DNA from: Trichomonas tenax
Lineage: Eukaryota; Parabasalia; Trichomonadida; Trichomonadidae
DNA: 64,000 bases
Assembly: GCA_023091735.1 (NCBI GenBank)
Contig: JALKBU010000080.1
Location: 1-64,000, forward strand
Direction: 5' to 3'
Shown here one piece after another: positions 10,438-20,727 of the stretch (its first letter is position 1; every line of letters begins with the position of its first letter). The notes beneath the pieces were generated by a model. It saw only the letters and a program-made list of their open reading frames with translations, had not been told where the DNA came from and ran no database searches. Position numbers and translations under genes: made by a program.

Positions 10438-10448
10438 TTTACATGGCG
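10438..10448. promoter_or_regulatory. TTTACATGGCG motif
   Basis: A member of the recurring TTTACATGNC(A/G) set, 150 bp upstream of the kinase ATG. Confidence 0.4.
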
Positions 10449-10587
10449 TTTTTGGTTTTACTTGTCATAAATTATAAAATGTTTAATTTTCAAATTGTAA
10501 ACTTTCTACTTCATGTGCTTCTTATATTTCACCGAAATTTTGAAAATCAACTTTTATTTATTTGATGCTTTATATGTCATTTTAATA

Positions 10588-10598
10588 TTTACATGGCA
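10588..10598. promoter_or_regulatory. TTTACATGGCA motif
   Basis: Second copy upstream of the kinase. The same 11-mer occurs in the terminal repeat of the Mutator-like element at 40 kb. Confidence 0.4.
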
Positions 10599-10755
10599 TA
10601 TTTATTTGTTTGTCTGATTTATTTGAAAATGATAGTCTCGGCTGTTTTGGAGTTAAACATGGCCAATCGGGACTGAACATAGCACAAACAACATAATAAT
10701 AAGTGATATTAGTTATTATGACAGATTGAAATTTATAGAAAATAACATAATATAG

Positions 10756-11928
10756 TTATGACCAGGCTGGAAACAGATTTCCTGTTGGTCTGGAGCACTT
10801 AAAGCCTTTAAAAAATATATGGCTATTTGCTTTCATCAAATCATATTTGGCTCTATTGCTTCCTAAGTGGAAGAAATGGCACAGCACAGGGCAGGTAATA
10901 TTTCTTCTCATAGCTTCAGCTCTCCAATCGAGCTTTCTATCTTGATAAATTCCACCTGCATTGACTGCCAGCATTGGATCTAAAACACGGATCTTTATAA
11001 CAGATCTACCTTTCTTCGAGTATGAGATAAGTCCGTTTTCTGAATTCACAATGATTCGATTTAATTTTAATGAATTTCTAAACGCTTTCTGATCAACAAG
11101 TTTAGGTGAGTTGTACATCAGTGGGAACCAAACTTGGATAATGTCTAATACTTCTTTTGTAGGATAAACTTTGTAAAAGCCGAGATTAACTGACCACGTG
11201 TATTCACTTGTGTTGTTGAGGTATTGTTTGTAAATATCGTAGTTGTAGAATACTTTGCTATCTGATTGAACCTCGAAATCAGCTTCATTCGTGAATAAAG
11301 TGGTTGGATTTGAAAAGAAAACAATATCAGCATCACTCATAATTGTTTCCACATTCCAAAGAAGTAATTGATGCAAAATTGTGGGTCGTAATTTAACTAA
11401 CTCGTAAAATAAAATAATTTTTTGATTGTTAACACAATCACTCGTGAAATTTGAAGAAATAAGTATAACGGGTATATTCATTGAACGAAGTTCAATATAT
11501 GATTTTTCATCAACAGCGATGATAATAATTGAATCTTTATTGAAATCAGTACTTGTGAGACTGCAATACCAATTTTTAGCGAAATGAACTTGACCATAAT
11601 TCGTGACTGTAAATATTACTTCATGACGACTGGAATTCATATTGATCGGCGATTTTTGTACGAAGCACCAAAGTTGTTGTAAAAATTCTTGTGGTAATGA
11701 CCATTTTGAGTATGTTTCATTGATGTTTGCCATCTTTTCGTTCGGATAATCTTTAGAATTACAAATTTCAGAAAGTTGTTTTTCGATTTTTGTTATTTTA
11801 GTGGAAGAAGTAGTGTATATAAGTGTAAAAATCGATAAAAATAAAGTTATTGTTAACGAGAATATTATAATTCTCTTTCTTGATAAACTTCTCCTTCGAA
11901 TCCTAAAAAAAGTGATAAAAAGTGACAA
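10756..11928 (-). CDS. Nucleotide-diphospho-sugar transferase, type II membrane protein
   Basis: 390 residues with a basic N-terminus (RIRRRSLSRKR) followed by one hydrophobic anchor (about 19-41), the layout of a Golgi type II glycosyltransferase. The lumenal domain matches the nucleotide-diphospho-sugar transferase family (PF03407 type): EVIFTVTNYGQ, a DxD metal site SDADIVFF (Asp199 and Asp201), then a VNLGF segment and VDQKAF, which are family hallmarks. It probably transfers a sugar to secreted or surface glycoconjugates; donor and acceptor cannot be read from sequence. It stands 27 bp from the tail of the acyltransferase gene on the same strand. Confidence 0.8.
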   Translation of the reverse strand: MSLFITFFRIRRRSLSRKRIIIFSLTITLFLSIFTLIYTTSSTKITKIEKQLSEICNSKDYPNEKMANINETYSKWSLPQEFLQQLWCFVQKSPINMNSSRHEVIFTVTNYGQVHFAKNWYCSLTSTDFNKDSIIIIAVDEKSYIELRSMNIPVILISSNFTSDCVNNQKIILFYELVKLRPTILHQLLLWNVETIMSDADIVFFSNPTTLFTNEADFEVQSDSKVFYNYDIYKQYLNNTSEYTWSVNLGFYKVYPTKEVLDIIQVWFPLMYNSPKLVDQKAFRNSLKLNRIIVNSENGLISYSKKGRSVIKIRVLDPMLAVNAGGIYQDRKLDWRAEAMRRNITCPVLCHFFHLGSNRAKYDLMKANSHIFFKGFKCSRPTGNLFPAWS

Positions 11929-11955
11929 ATATAATGATACTCAAACAGATGAAGT

Positions 11956-13072
11956 TTAGTCTTTCTTAACCTTTGGGGTCGGTGGGAACAGACATTCGAG
12001 CCAATTGCCGAAGAAACCCTTATCATAGATATTTAATACTGGATCTATGATTTGCGCCTTGAATCTTCTGCGTTCTTCGATCTCAATCTTGTCTAATTCA
12101 ATTTGCATAATGTTATTGGAGATGTAGTAGAATTGTTGGAAAGTGAAGAATAATAACATCAAGAATACAAGAGACAATGCCAACCCTGTTGAAGACACCA
12201 TCTTGTAATGTATCAACATTGTTCTTAAAAAGATTGCAAAGTTTTTAACAAATGAATCAGTAAATTTAACATATTTGATGTGAACTAACTGATCAAATTG
12301 GTACTTAAGATAATTATAGAAAGAAACTGTATAAACTAAGGCAGTAGCTGTTGTTGAAAGCAAAAATCCAACAAAGAATCTTTGCGTTCTTTCACCAACA
12401 GGCGCTAAAACCCATGGACAGTAATGATCGTACTTTCTGTGTGTAAGTATATTCTTTAAAAAACATATATCAGCCAATATTAAAATTATTGGTTGATATA
12501 CTTTAAAATACATACGCTATTCTCCTATTTGTATATCTATCGAATCTTGAACGTGGAACTACTGGTATTTTAAGTGTTGGGCACTCTTTTGGATTATATA
12601 AAACATAATCGTAAGGGTAAAGCTCAAGATATGCATCAACATTTTCTTTTGATATAACACCTGGATTTGCGAAATGAAGAATAAAAGCAAAAATCCATGG
12701 AATTGGCAAAACACCAATAATGATTTTAAGATGTTGCATTGGATCTTTGTAGATATATTTGATGTCGTTGAAGCAGAATTTGAAATATATGCCTGAGAAG
12801 TAAGAATATATTATAAAGAAGAAAAAAACTATTGAATATTTGAATGGGCCTTCAGAACCAAGACAATCTTCATGCTTTAAGTTCTTGAATCTCTTTGGAA
12901 GTAATTCTTTCGCTAATGCTTGGAAAAAGTCTGGAACATAAATCGTTAAACATCTAAATGTGCTTCCAATGAAGCCTTTTCTGTGCAATTTGTTGTTGCC
13001 GAATATGAGTACATAGATAATGAAAACGAAAATAGAAAAGTATAAACTTACAATTAACAACAATGGATCCAT
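11956..13072 (-). CDS. DHHC-family (DHYC) protein acyltransferase, two exons
   Basis: The coding sequence is 13072-12516 joined to 12436-11956, separated by a 79-nt intron, giving 345 residues. Exon 1 alone ends in a stop inside the intron, and exon 2's apparent ATG also lies inside it. Splicing joins RRIA to KYDHYCPW, which rebuilds the catalytic core. Five hydrophobic spans are visible (about 4-24, 80-99, 116-135 and two after the core). Family members transfer palmitate to Cys of membrane proteins. The core is DHYC rather than DHHC, as in yeast Akr1, and most zinc-binding Cys/His of the Cys-rich domain are replaced: RSRFDRYTNRR stands where RSxHCxxCxxC is usual. Inr TCACTTTTTT lies 14 nt upstream of the ATG. 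Confidence 0.8.
12437..12515 (-). other. Spliceosomal intron (79 nt)
   Basis: On the minus strand the intron begins GTATGT and ends TACTTACACACAG, against the trichomonad consensus GTATGT...ACTAACACACAG in which branch site and 3' splice site are fused. It is a phase-2 intron, interrupting an Ala codon. Removing it restores the DHYC reading frame exactly. Confidence 0.9.
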
Positions 13073-13598
13073 TCTCGAAAAAAAGTGAAAAAATATTAGG
13101 GTCTAAAAACGTGTAATACCCTTTTTATTTATCTAAAATATCTTTGCTCAAATCTTTCATCTATTTTGAAACGAAATATATTTAATACAACAGAAACAGC
13201 TATGCAAATACGTATTATTTGAACTATGTTACTATTATCACACATCTAAAATCATCATTTATCATTCCAATATCCTTTTTTTGCAATAATTAATGCTTCA
13301 TCACAAAAATTAATTTGGGGACTGGATATCATCCCCCTTTTTCATCTAATGAGATGGATTCTTTTTGAACTTCGATTATCTTCATGATTGTCAATGGTAA
13401 TTTACCAATTACTTTATGCTATAGAAGAGCCTTAAACTATATTTCATTTTCTATTAAACAAAGTTAACATATTTTTAATTAAAGTCTAAAACTCAACAAA
13501 TAAAACATTCAGGATTTTAACAAAATAAAACGGGGTCTTCGATGTTTCCCCCTTCATATTTTTCATTAGGGGGATACACCTTTAAAAATCAAAAAAAA
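13073..13598. other. Divergent promoter region, acyltransferase and Vps11
   Basis: It holds the acyltransferase Inr at 13078-13088 (minus) and the Vps11 Inr at 13553-13567 (plus). A partial palindrome, GGGGACTGGATATCATCCCC, lies near 13317. No gene seen. Confidence 0.5.
13547..13574 (+). promoter_or_regulatory. Vps11 initiator inside a G/C inverted repeat
   Basis: TCATATTTTTCATTA (13553-13567) closely matches the long trichomonad Inr consensus. It is bracketed by a perfect 7-bp inverted repeat, TCCCCCT (13547-13553) and AGGGGGA (13568-13574). The likely ATG at 13599 is about 44 nt downstream. A closer TCAAAAA lies 10 nt upstream of that ATG. Confidence 0.45.
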
Positions 13599-15296
13599 AT
13601 GAGTTCGTATTATTCAAATATTCCTGAGCATTTAGAGAAATTGCTTTCAAGCAAGAAATTTCTCGAAGCAATGAAATTTTGTCAGACAGAGAAGATAGAT
13701 ACATCAATTGTAACAAAAGCTGCACAAGAATGTGCGAATTCTGCACATTCTTTCTTCGAAAACCGCGAATACGAGACATCAATACGTCTCTATATGAACA
13801 CTATTGGATTTACCGACCCTTCTATCGTCCTATGGCACTTTAATGCACCTCATCTTTCGATTCATCTCACAAATTACTTAATTGAACTTCATAAAGCTGG
13901 GTATGCCAATAAATCGCATACTGGTTTGCTATTTTTGCTATTCCGAAATCACGACGCAAAATCTAAACTTGAAAATTTTATTTCAATGCTTAGAGAAGCT
14001 AAATCAAGCTCACAAAATGCAGAAACTAATCCGCTATTACAGAATTTTGATGCAGGTGCTGCAATAGATTCTTTGTTAACTAACGAAATGGACGAAGAAG
14101 CGCTTGAAATTGCAAGAATTATTGAATCTCCACAACATATTGTTTCACTGCTTATCACATACAAGAAAGATTACATTGGTGCTGCGAAAATTCTTCAACA
14201 ATCGATTAATACAGATATGGGAAGAAAAATGTTGATGGATTTTGGTCCAATTCTGTTAAGGAACGATGAAAAGACACATGAAATAGTTACTGATGTCGCT
14301 AAAAAGATTTGGTTATCACCAAAGCGTGGAAATAATGAAGATTATCTTAAATTATTCCAATCACAGCCAGAATGCTGCTTCAAGTTCTTGAAATCCGTCG
14401 TTGGTCAACCGCTTCCTGCTGTTTTTGGTACAACACTTATTGCTATGGTTATTCCAAAGAAAGGCGAAATTAAATCAAACTTTTTCGGACAACCGAAGAT
14501 TGCCACAGAACATCTCGCGTGTGAATACATCAAGAATGATGACATCAAATACGATCCTGACTTCTTATTAAGAGTTTGCGAAGAATCAAAGTTTACGAAA
14601 GGCATGATTTTAATTTTAGAAAAACAAGGAAGATTGCACGACATTACAACATTTTTGATTTCAAATAACGAGAGTCAGCATCTCAGAGAATGGTGCATCA
14701 ACTCTCCACATATTCCGGATGATGACTGGGTTGAGATTTTCCAGTATTTCTCGCAGCCAGAAGGATGGAATAACTTAATTCAGTCACAAGAAGGCTTAGA
14801 CTTCATGCGAAAGGTTATTGAAAATGCATCAAGAACAATGCCATTGGCTGTCTTAGTCAAGAACTTATCAAAGAACCAGACACCATTAGATTTAGTTAGA
14901 AAAGAATTGATCAATGAGTACGAAAAAATACAGAACGGAATTCAAAGAGAAAAATCAAGGAACGAAAAATTGCGCGAAGAATTACTTGAAATCGAAAGAA
15001 AGTTGCTGGACTTGGAAGAGAAAGATGTACAGTTCGATCCTTTGGCTGGTTGCAGCTGGTGTGAGCAAAGACTTGATAAGAATTTCATCGCTTTCATGTG
15101 CAATCATATGGTTCATGATAAATGTGCCAAGATGAAAGATGGTGAATATTACTGCCCAATATGCGGATACTGTGACTCTCCAGATCTTCCTCCACAGCCA
15201 GATGCTGGAAAGAACATAAATATCGATACATCGAAGCATGATTTACTTGATCAAGTTATCGAAATGATTGGGTCTGGTTTCCTCGACCAGAAGTAA
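13599..15296 (+). CDS. VPS11: Vps11-like HOPS/CORVET subunit, lacking the N-terminal propeller
   Basis: 565 residues from ATG 13599; an earlier in-frame ATG at 13542 precedes the Inr and is unlikely to be used. The clathrin-heavy-chain-like helical repeats carry Vps11 hallmarks around residues 60-125: YETSIRLYMNTIGF, PSIVLWHFNAPHL, LTNYLIELHKAG and SHTGLLFLLF. A coiled coil (about 435-475) leads to a C-terminal RING-like zinc finger (485-522) with CSWC, CNH-MVHDKC and CPIC. Vps11 is a core subunit of the HOPS and CORVET tethers that drive endosome and lysosome fusion. Yeast and human proteins are about 930-1030 residues and start with a beta-propeller, which is absent here. No propeller-like sequence is found upstream. 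Confidence 0.8.
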   Translation: MSSYYSNIPEHLEKLLSSKKFLEAMKFCQTEKIDTSIVTKAAQECANSAHSFFENREYETSIRLYMNTIGFTDPSIVLWHFNAPHLSIHLTNYLIELHKAGYANKSHTGLLFLLFRNHDAKSKLENFISMLREAKSSSQNAETNPLLQNFDAGAAIDSLLTNEMDEEALEIARIIESPQHIVSLLITYKKDYIGAAKILQQSINTDMGRKMLMDFGPILLRNDEKTHEIVTDVAKKIWLSPKRGNNEDYLKLFQSQPECCFKFLKSVVGQPLPAVFGTTLIAMVIPKKGEIKSNFFGQPKIATEHLACEYIKNDDIKYDPDFLLRVCEESKFTKGMILILEKQGRLHDITTFLISNNESQHLREWCINSPHIPDDDWVEIFQYFSQPEGWNNLIQSQEGLDFMRKVIENASRTMPLAVLVKNLSKNQTPLDLVRKELINEYEKIQNGIQREKSRNEKLREELLEIERKLLDLEEKDVQFDPLAGCSWCEQRLDKNFIAFMCNHMVHDKCAKMKDGEYYCPICGYCDSPDLPPQPDAGKNINIDTSKHDLLDQVIEMIGSGFLDQK

Positions 15297-15953
15297 TTGT
15301 TCCCAAAAGGTTTTTAGTGTTTTATAAATATAATTGTTTGGAAATTCAATAACAAAATTACATTTGCTTAATTTTTAGATATGTTGCTACCTCCCAGTAG
15401 CAAATTGTTTGGTTTAGTAAATGAGCCATAAATTAGAAATACTCGATTGTATAATAGATTATATTAACTGAAATAAAGTATTTCATTCTCATCTATACAG
15501 AATTATCTTGTGATGACCTAAAAAGTAAGGTCTAAAACCTTATTTTTCAGATTCACAAAATATTAAGAACCCAAATTCTCGAAATTTTTTGAAAAATGGA
15601 GTTTTTATATGATGCTATGTTTAGTAACTCAAGATTTTTAAAAATAAATGAAATTGAGAAGATAAATAATTTTTTCGAATGATTTTTATGAATGATAAAA
15701 GATTATAATTAAAAAAATTGTAGTTTTTAAGAAAACAAATAATAAAATGGATATTGTAAAAGGAGTTTTACAAGAAAACACAAAATAATATCATTAAATA
15801 AAATAACCTTCCGAAAATTTATTTAATCGTAAACTTAACAAAATATTCTATAAGCTTCATCAAAAAATATAAAAATCATCTGGATATTTTATTCCATTAT
15901 TTATATCACTAATTTTTTATCGAGCAAATTTTTTTAAATAATTTTTGTTATAA
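15297..15953. other. AT-rich intergenic region
   Basis: No gene, repeat or RNA seen. TCACTAATT near 15906 may be the cyclase initiator. Confidence 0.45.
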
Positions 15954-18900
15954 ATGAATATTGACATTGGAATCGAGAATCATTGGGGAACATTTCATCA
16001 GGCGGGTCACATGCTGAACTGTAGTCCGTGGCTGCCGAATTGGATGTACATCGTGCGCGATATTTACTATTTTATCATTATGTTCCCATTTGTTTCTGGA
16101 TTCCTTTTAGTTGAACTGGAAACAGCATCATATAGAACAGTTCTCCACAAATTCTTTCACTTAATGCTCTATTTCTCGTTCTTCGAACGCAATGTCGCTG
16201 TTTATTTTATTTTTGGTTATTCTATGATTGCTTTGATCGTGATGATACTCATATTCACATTTTATAAGTCCTTATTGCTAAATTCGGGATTCTCGTATTT
16301 CGCCAGATTTATATTCGAATTCTTACATCCAGTTCTTCAAGTCAACATGTTCGCGATACTGCAGAACGAAATACAGCTGTCTTGCAGTGAAAATATCATT
16401 GTTTTAAATTTAATATTAGTTATTATCGCGTCTTTGTTAATACAAATCATATACCTCATTCACAAAGTCATCTCCGCACATGCGTTGTTCATTCATTCCG
16501 TATATTTTTCGGGCTGGAACCTTGTTCCAATCGCTTTCTTCGCATACTCGCTCGCAATTATATTTAACTTGAGAACTCTTATACCATTGTACGGCATATA
16601 CTACAGGTACGCGAATTTCGGTTTATGCGCTATTTGTTGCATTGGCGAAGTTTTTGTTGTTATCTTTTTTCCGTTATATCGAAAACAAGACCAGTTTGCT
16701 ATGATATTCTTTTGGTGTCTGACGACGGCTGAGACTGTGTTGGACATAGTATACACGATTTGGCCAAAAATTTTAGATGATCCAATGGAATTAATCGAAG
16801 TTTTCTTGATAATTGGATCATATATTGTGTCAGAACTCATCATAAATAGGTTTTACGAAGCTAAGACCACGATAAAAAGTAATCTTTCGCCAGATCAAGA
16901 AACAGAATTAATTGATTTTAATAATTTCGAGGAAGAAGAGGAATTTCACGATGAAGATGCTAACGCAAAGAACGCACAGACACGTTTAGTCTATTATATA
17001 TTGAATGACTCAGCAAAAGCAATAAGATTCGCTTCATATTGTGCGGAAACAAGTAGAGACGGAAATATGAGAATAGATTGTTACAGATACTTAGCTCTGA
17101 TGCATCAGCTCACCGCAAATCATTTACAAGACATTAAGAATTTTTCACCGAAAGAAATTAGTTTTACAAAGAGACAACTTTTGTGTGATTTACAGTTTGA
17201 AGTGTTCTCAATAGATCCTGATGAGTCAGTCGTCAATAGCTATATGAATCATCTCTCGAAAATCGTTAATAAGATTAGACAAGTTTATTTCGAGATTGTT
17301 GAAATGATTTCTATGGCACAATCTGATGATATAGAGAATGCTTTGCTTAGATATTATCATTATTGCAAGAAATTTGAAAAATACGCACAGATTTATTCGA
17401 TCAATGTTTCAAGTTCAACAAAATTATCGAATTATATTTCAAGCTTTTATACTCAAATCAAAGCGGATGCGAACTTAGCTGTGGCATGGAGATCAACAGA
17501 AAATGGCTTACCAAATGTTAGTTCAGATTATATACTTTGTAAGGGTAACAACTCAAGTAAACCTCTTCGCAAGAGTCAAAGATACTCAAGCCGTAACTTC
17601 GAAATGATGTCAACGCAGAATTTGACATCACAAATACATATTAATACTATCAAATCTTTGGGATTAAGAACTTTCTTCCTTATATCAGTAGTCATGTTTT
17701 TGTTCCTTTGCACGATAACAGTATATAGAATCAATACATCAAACTTTAATACTATTTTATATGGTTATGCAAATACAATTGCAACAGCGATTGATATTTT
17801 ACAGAGAAAACCAATCTATAAAATAGTTAATATTACATCGAAGATTATTCAATCTTGTGATAGTAATTATAGTTTTGATTTTATATCTCAGTTAGAATTC
17901 TTCGAAAATTATCATAATTTTGTTTCTGAATTAAGTGATACTATATATAGATATAATGTTATTACTGTTTCAAATGATGATGTTTTATTGACATGGTCTT
18001 CGCAATCAGAGTTTATTCCACGCGATCTCACATTACACGCAAGCGAATCAGTTTTAGCCATTTTACTTGAATCTATGACATCTTATACATGTACCAATGA
18101 GACAGCCGTTGAGATATTAGTTGCAGCAACAATCTTCAATGGCACAATCTTTTCTAATTCCTTATTCAGTGATGAGATTAAATCGAAATCAGACGAATTC
18201 ATTAAGAGCTATGTTAACACATATGCGATTTATGCAGGCGTTGCTATTTTCATTCTTGCAATATTAATGATTGGACAGGGATTGGCTATGATTAAGCGTA
18301 AGCACATAGAAAGAGGTTTCTTCTGGAACTCATTGATTGAAATCGATCCGAGCTCGCTTGCAGAAGTCAGACAAAGACTTATCAACGGTTATTGCCTTAT
18401 CAAAGATAACAAGTTTGCTGATACATCAAGTGCAGAAGCAGATAATATATTAGGAAGCGACGAACTCGATAATCCTTCAGGTTCAGGAAGTACCCAAACA
18501 CAGTCGTCAAGTTCTAACGGATATTTACATATCGATGAATATGCAGTTTTAGGACAACCAAAGACAAAGAAAGAAATATTAACAAAAAAGATGAATGGTA
18601 CAACAGTGTACTTAATCATTTCATTTGTTTTCTTTGTAGCTTGGGGAATTTTGATTGGACTTTATGTTTTTCCAATGAGACACATTTTCACAAGAGTTAC
18701 ATATTATCAGCTCATTTCTGCAAAGTTTAATCAAGTTTTTGCTGCTTCTCAGATAATGATTATAGATACAATGATAACAGTTATTAACAAGACACTTGGA
18801 AGAGAAACATATCCAATACAGCTTTTATATCCAATGATGGCATTCATCAATGAGAGATTTGAAACTAACTTTGGAATGGATCGTAAATATCATTCAACGA

Positions 18901-20441
18901 GAGACCGTGCGGAGTATGCAGCTATGGCTGCACAAACGAAAGTTTTAGTTACATATATCTACGACAATCTCACAAAATTCTTTGATTCGAATTTCACAGA
19001 CCAAAGTTATCTGACAACAGCAACAAAACTTGCTTTTCAAAATATTTCAAGTTTAGGTGACGAAGAATTGAGCATTGTTGATGATCGAATTAAGTTTTAT
19101 CACAGACTTTATATGCTATTGCAGTATGTTGACAGATTTCTTGCAGGAATTATTACAACTTTGTACTTCGTATTCATCGTTTATAGATATATCCTTTACT
19201 ACAGAGAATTCTCTACATTCAAGAATATGCTTTTAATTATTCCTAATACATCAAAGCAGGCGATTTCGATGGCTGTTGATCTTTTCACAGGCTCCAAGAA
19301 TGACAGCAATATCACAGAAGTATCATTAAGCAGACGCATTATCAAGCAATCTCTCAATGGCATTTTGATGGTTTCGAGTACAGGCATTATTCAATATGTC
19401 AACAATAGCGCCATTCAGTTGTTACAAAGAAAGAAGGAAGATATTATTCAGCAATCCGTGACAACAATCATCGCCGATGTTAACGAAAATAACCAATTGC
19501 AGCAACAATATGCGCAATTGTTCGAATTCAGGGATGATTCTAATTTTGAAAATAATATGTTGATGGGAACGAACTTGCAACGAGCTGTCAGTGAAATTGA
19601 GAATACAGTTACAATCAGAACTGGTTCAGGCTCTTTCAAGCTTTTGTCATGTAAAATCATCAAGATTAGCAATATCATTATGTGGGGTGATGACATGAGC
19701 TATGCATTCATTCTTCGTGATATTACAGAATTCAGCACAAATGAAACTGCACTGAAGGGCGCTCAAAACAGAGTCGAGAATCTTTTGAGCAAAATTATGC
19801 CTAAAGTTATTGCTACACGTTTAATGTCGAAGTCTGATAACGAAGATATCATTTCTTGCGTCGATAGGGCCGTTATCATATTCGTTGGTATCAACAACTT
19901 CATTTCATGGTGCACAAACAAGAATCACGAAGATATCATGCAATTGCTGGATGTTATATTCTCCAAGTTCGATAGAAAGATTGCAAAATATCCAACCCTA
20001 GTTAAGATTAAGATGATCAATGGTGTCTATATGGCTGCTGCAGGTCTTTTCAACGAAGTTTCAGATAGAACACCAGTTCACGAAGCTGTCGAGTTCTGTT
20101 TAGATTGCGGAAAGTGGTGCATGAAGAGAAACAAGAAGGAAGAAACACAGATTCACTTAAACATTGGTGTTAACTATGATGGACCAATCATTTCAGGTGT
20201 TCTTGGTCGTGAAAAGCCCCTTTTCGATGTTTGGGGCGATGCTGTCAACGTTTCTGCTCGTCTCGAAACTTCTTCATTCATCGACACAATCCAGATGCTT
20301 CCATCAACATACCACGCTCTTCCTGAAGGTGTATATAACGCTGTTGAGCGCCAAGAGGTTTTCCTTAAGGGAAAAGGTACAACAAGCACATTTTATATTC
20401 CAATTCCTGGCTCTGAACAAAATCCTCCAAATTCGCCATAA
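15954..20441 (+). CDS. Multi-pass PAS and class III nucleotide cyclase-domain protein
   Basis: 1495 residues. There are six to seven spans in the first 300 residues, further spans near 566, 765, 885 and 1070, a PAS domain (about 1123-1262, from LSRRIIKQSLNGILMV to AFILRDITEF) and a C-terminal class III cyclase domain (about 1305-1480). This matches the large adenylate/guanylate cyclase family of trichomonads, which makes cAMP or cGMP at membranes. The substrate-binding FDVWGDAVNVSARLE is intact. However, the first metal Asp (usually FxDI) is Gly1312 in FVGINNF, and the second (usually IGDxY) is replaced in MINGVY (Asn1356-Gly1357). The domain may therefore be inactive as a homodimer, or be the metal-less half of a heterodimer. 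The ATG at 15954 is the first in frame. Confidence 0.85.
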   Translation: MNIDIGIENHWGTFHQAGHMLNCSPWLPNWMYIVRDIYYFIIMFPFVSGFLLVELETASYRTVLHKFFHLMLYFSFFERNVAVYFIFGYSMIALIVMILIFTFYKSLLLNSGFSYFARFIFEFLHPVLQVNMFAILQNEIQLSCSENIIVLNLILVIIASLLIQIIYLIHKVISAHALFIHSVYFSGWNLVPIAFFAYSLAIIFNLRTLIPLYGIYYRYANFGLCAICCIGEVFVVIFFPLYRKQDQFAMIFFWCLTTAETVLDIVYTIWPKILDDPMELIEVFLIIGSYIVSELIINRFYEAKTTIKSNLSPDQETELIDFNNFEEEEEFHDEDANAKNAQTRLVYYILNDSAKAIRFASYCAETSRDGNMRIDCYRYLALMHQLTANHLQDIKNFSPKEISFTKRQLLCDLQFEVFSIDPDESVVNSYMNHLSKIVNKIRQVYFEIVEMISMAQSDDIENALLRYYHYCKKFEKYAQIYSINVSSSTKLSNYISSFYTQIKADANLAVAWRSTENGLPNVSSDYILCKGNNSSKPLRKSQRYSSRNFEMMSTQNLTSQIHINTIKSLGLRTFFLISVVMFLFLCTITVYRINTSNFNTILYGYANTIATAIDILQRKPIYKIVNITSKIIQSCDSNYSFDFISQLEFFENYHNFVSELSDTIYRYNVITVSNDDVLLTWSSQSEFIPRDLTLHASESVLAILLESMTSYTCTNETAVEILVAATIFNGTIFSNSLFSDEIKSKSDEFIKSYVNTYAIYAGVAIFILAILMIGQGLAMIKRKHIERGFFWNSLIEIDPSSLAEVRQRLINGYCLIKDNKFADTSSAEADNILGSDELDNPSGSGSTQTQSSSSNGYLHIDEYAVLGQPKTKKEILTKKMNGTTVYLIISFVFFVAWGILIGLYVFPMRHIFTRVTYYQLISAKFNQVFAASQIMIIDTMITVINKTLGRETYPIQLLYPMMAFINERFETNFGMDRKYHSTRDRAEYAAMAAQTKVLVTYIYDNLTKFFDSNFTDQSYLTTATKLAFQNISSLGDEELSIVDDRIKFYHRLYMLLQYVDRFLAGIITTLYFVFIVYRYILYYREFSTFKNMLLIIPNTSKQAISMAVDLFTGSKNDSNITEVSLSRRIIKQSLNGILMVSSTGIIQYVNNSAIQLLQRKKEDIIQQSVTTIIADVNENNQLQQQYAQLFEFRDDSNFENNMLMGTNLQRAVSEIENTVTIRTGSGSFKLLSCKIIKISNIIMWGDDMSYAFILRDITEFSTNETALKGAQNRVENLLSKIMPKVIATRLMSKSDNEDIISCVDRAVIIFVGINNFISWCTNKNHEDIMQLLDVIFSKFDRKIAKYPTLVKIKMINGVYMAAAGLFNEVSDRTPVHEAVEFCLDCGKWCMKRNKKEETQIHLNIGVNYDGPIISGVLGREKPLFDVWGDAVNVSARLETSSFIDTIQMLPSTYHALPEGVYNAVERQEVFLKGKGTTSTFYIPIPGSEQNPPNSP

Positions 20442-20727
20442 TATTTTTTTTTGTTTTTATATACATTAAATGTTATTTGTATTATTAATTGCAAACATCA
20501 ACAAAATTATATTCAATTATGAATTTTAAAAAGTTTATTTGAATCATAAGTAATCAATGTATGTTTTATAATGGTCATTCCAGAATATAGTTTGTTGCTA
20601 ATATATGTTATACGACAAATAAATTAAAATATATTTTAATTTGTTTTTGGAAGGATATGAAACATTGTTTTATTAAGTTTGTATTATTATATAATAGATA
20701 GTACAACGCGTATACAGCAATTTCTTA
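20442..20727. other. Convergent intergenic spacer
   Basis: AT-rich 3' flanks of the cyclase and Derlin genes; nothing else seen. Confidence 0.5.

Larger units (their letters stand above)
10289..10755. other. Intergenic region upstream of the kinase
   Basis: It holds TTTACATGGCG at 10438-10448 and TTTACATGGCA at 10588-10598. A short open frame here (10365-10565) looks random. Confidence 0.5.
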
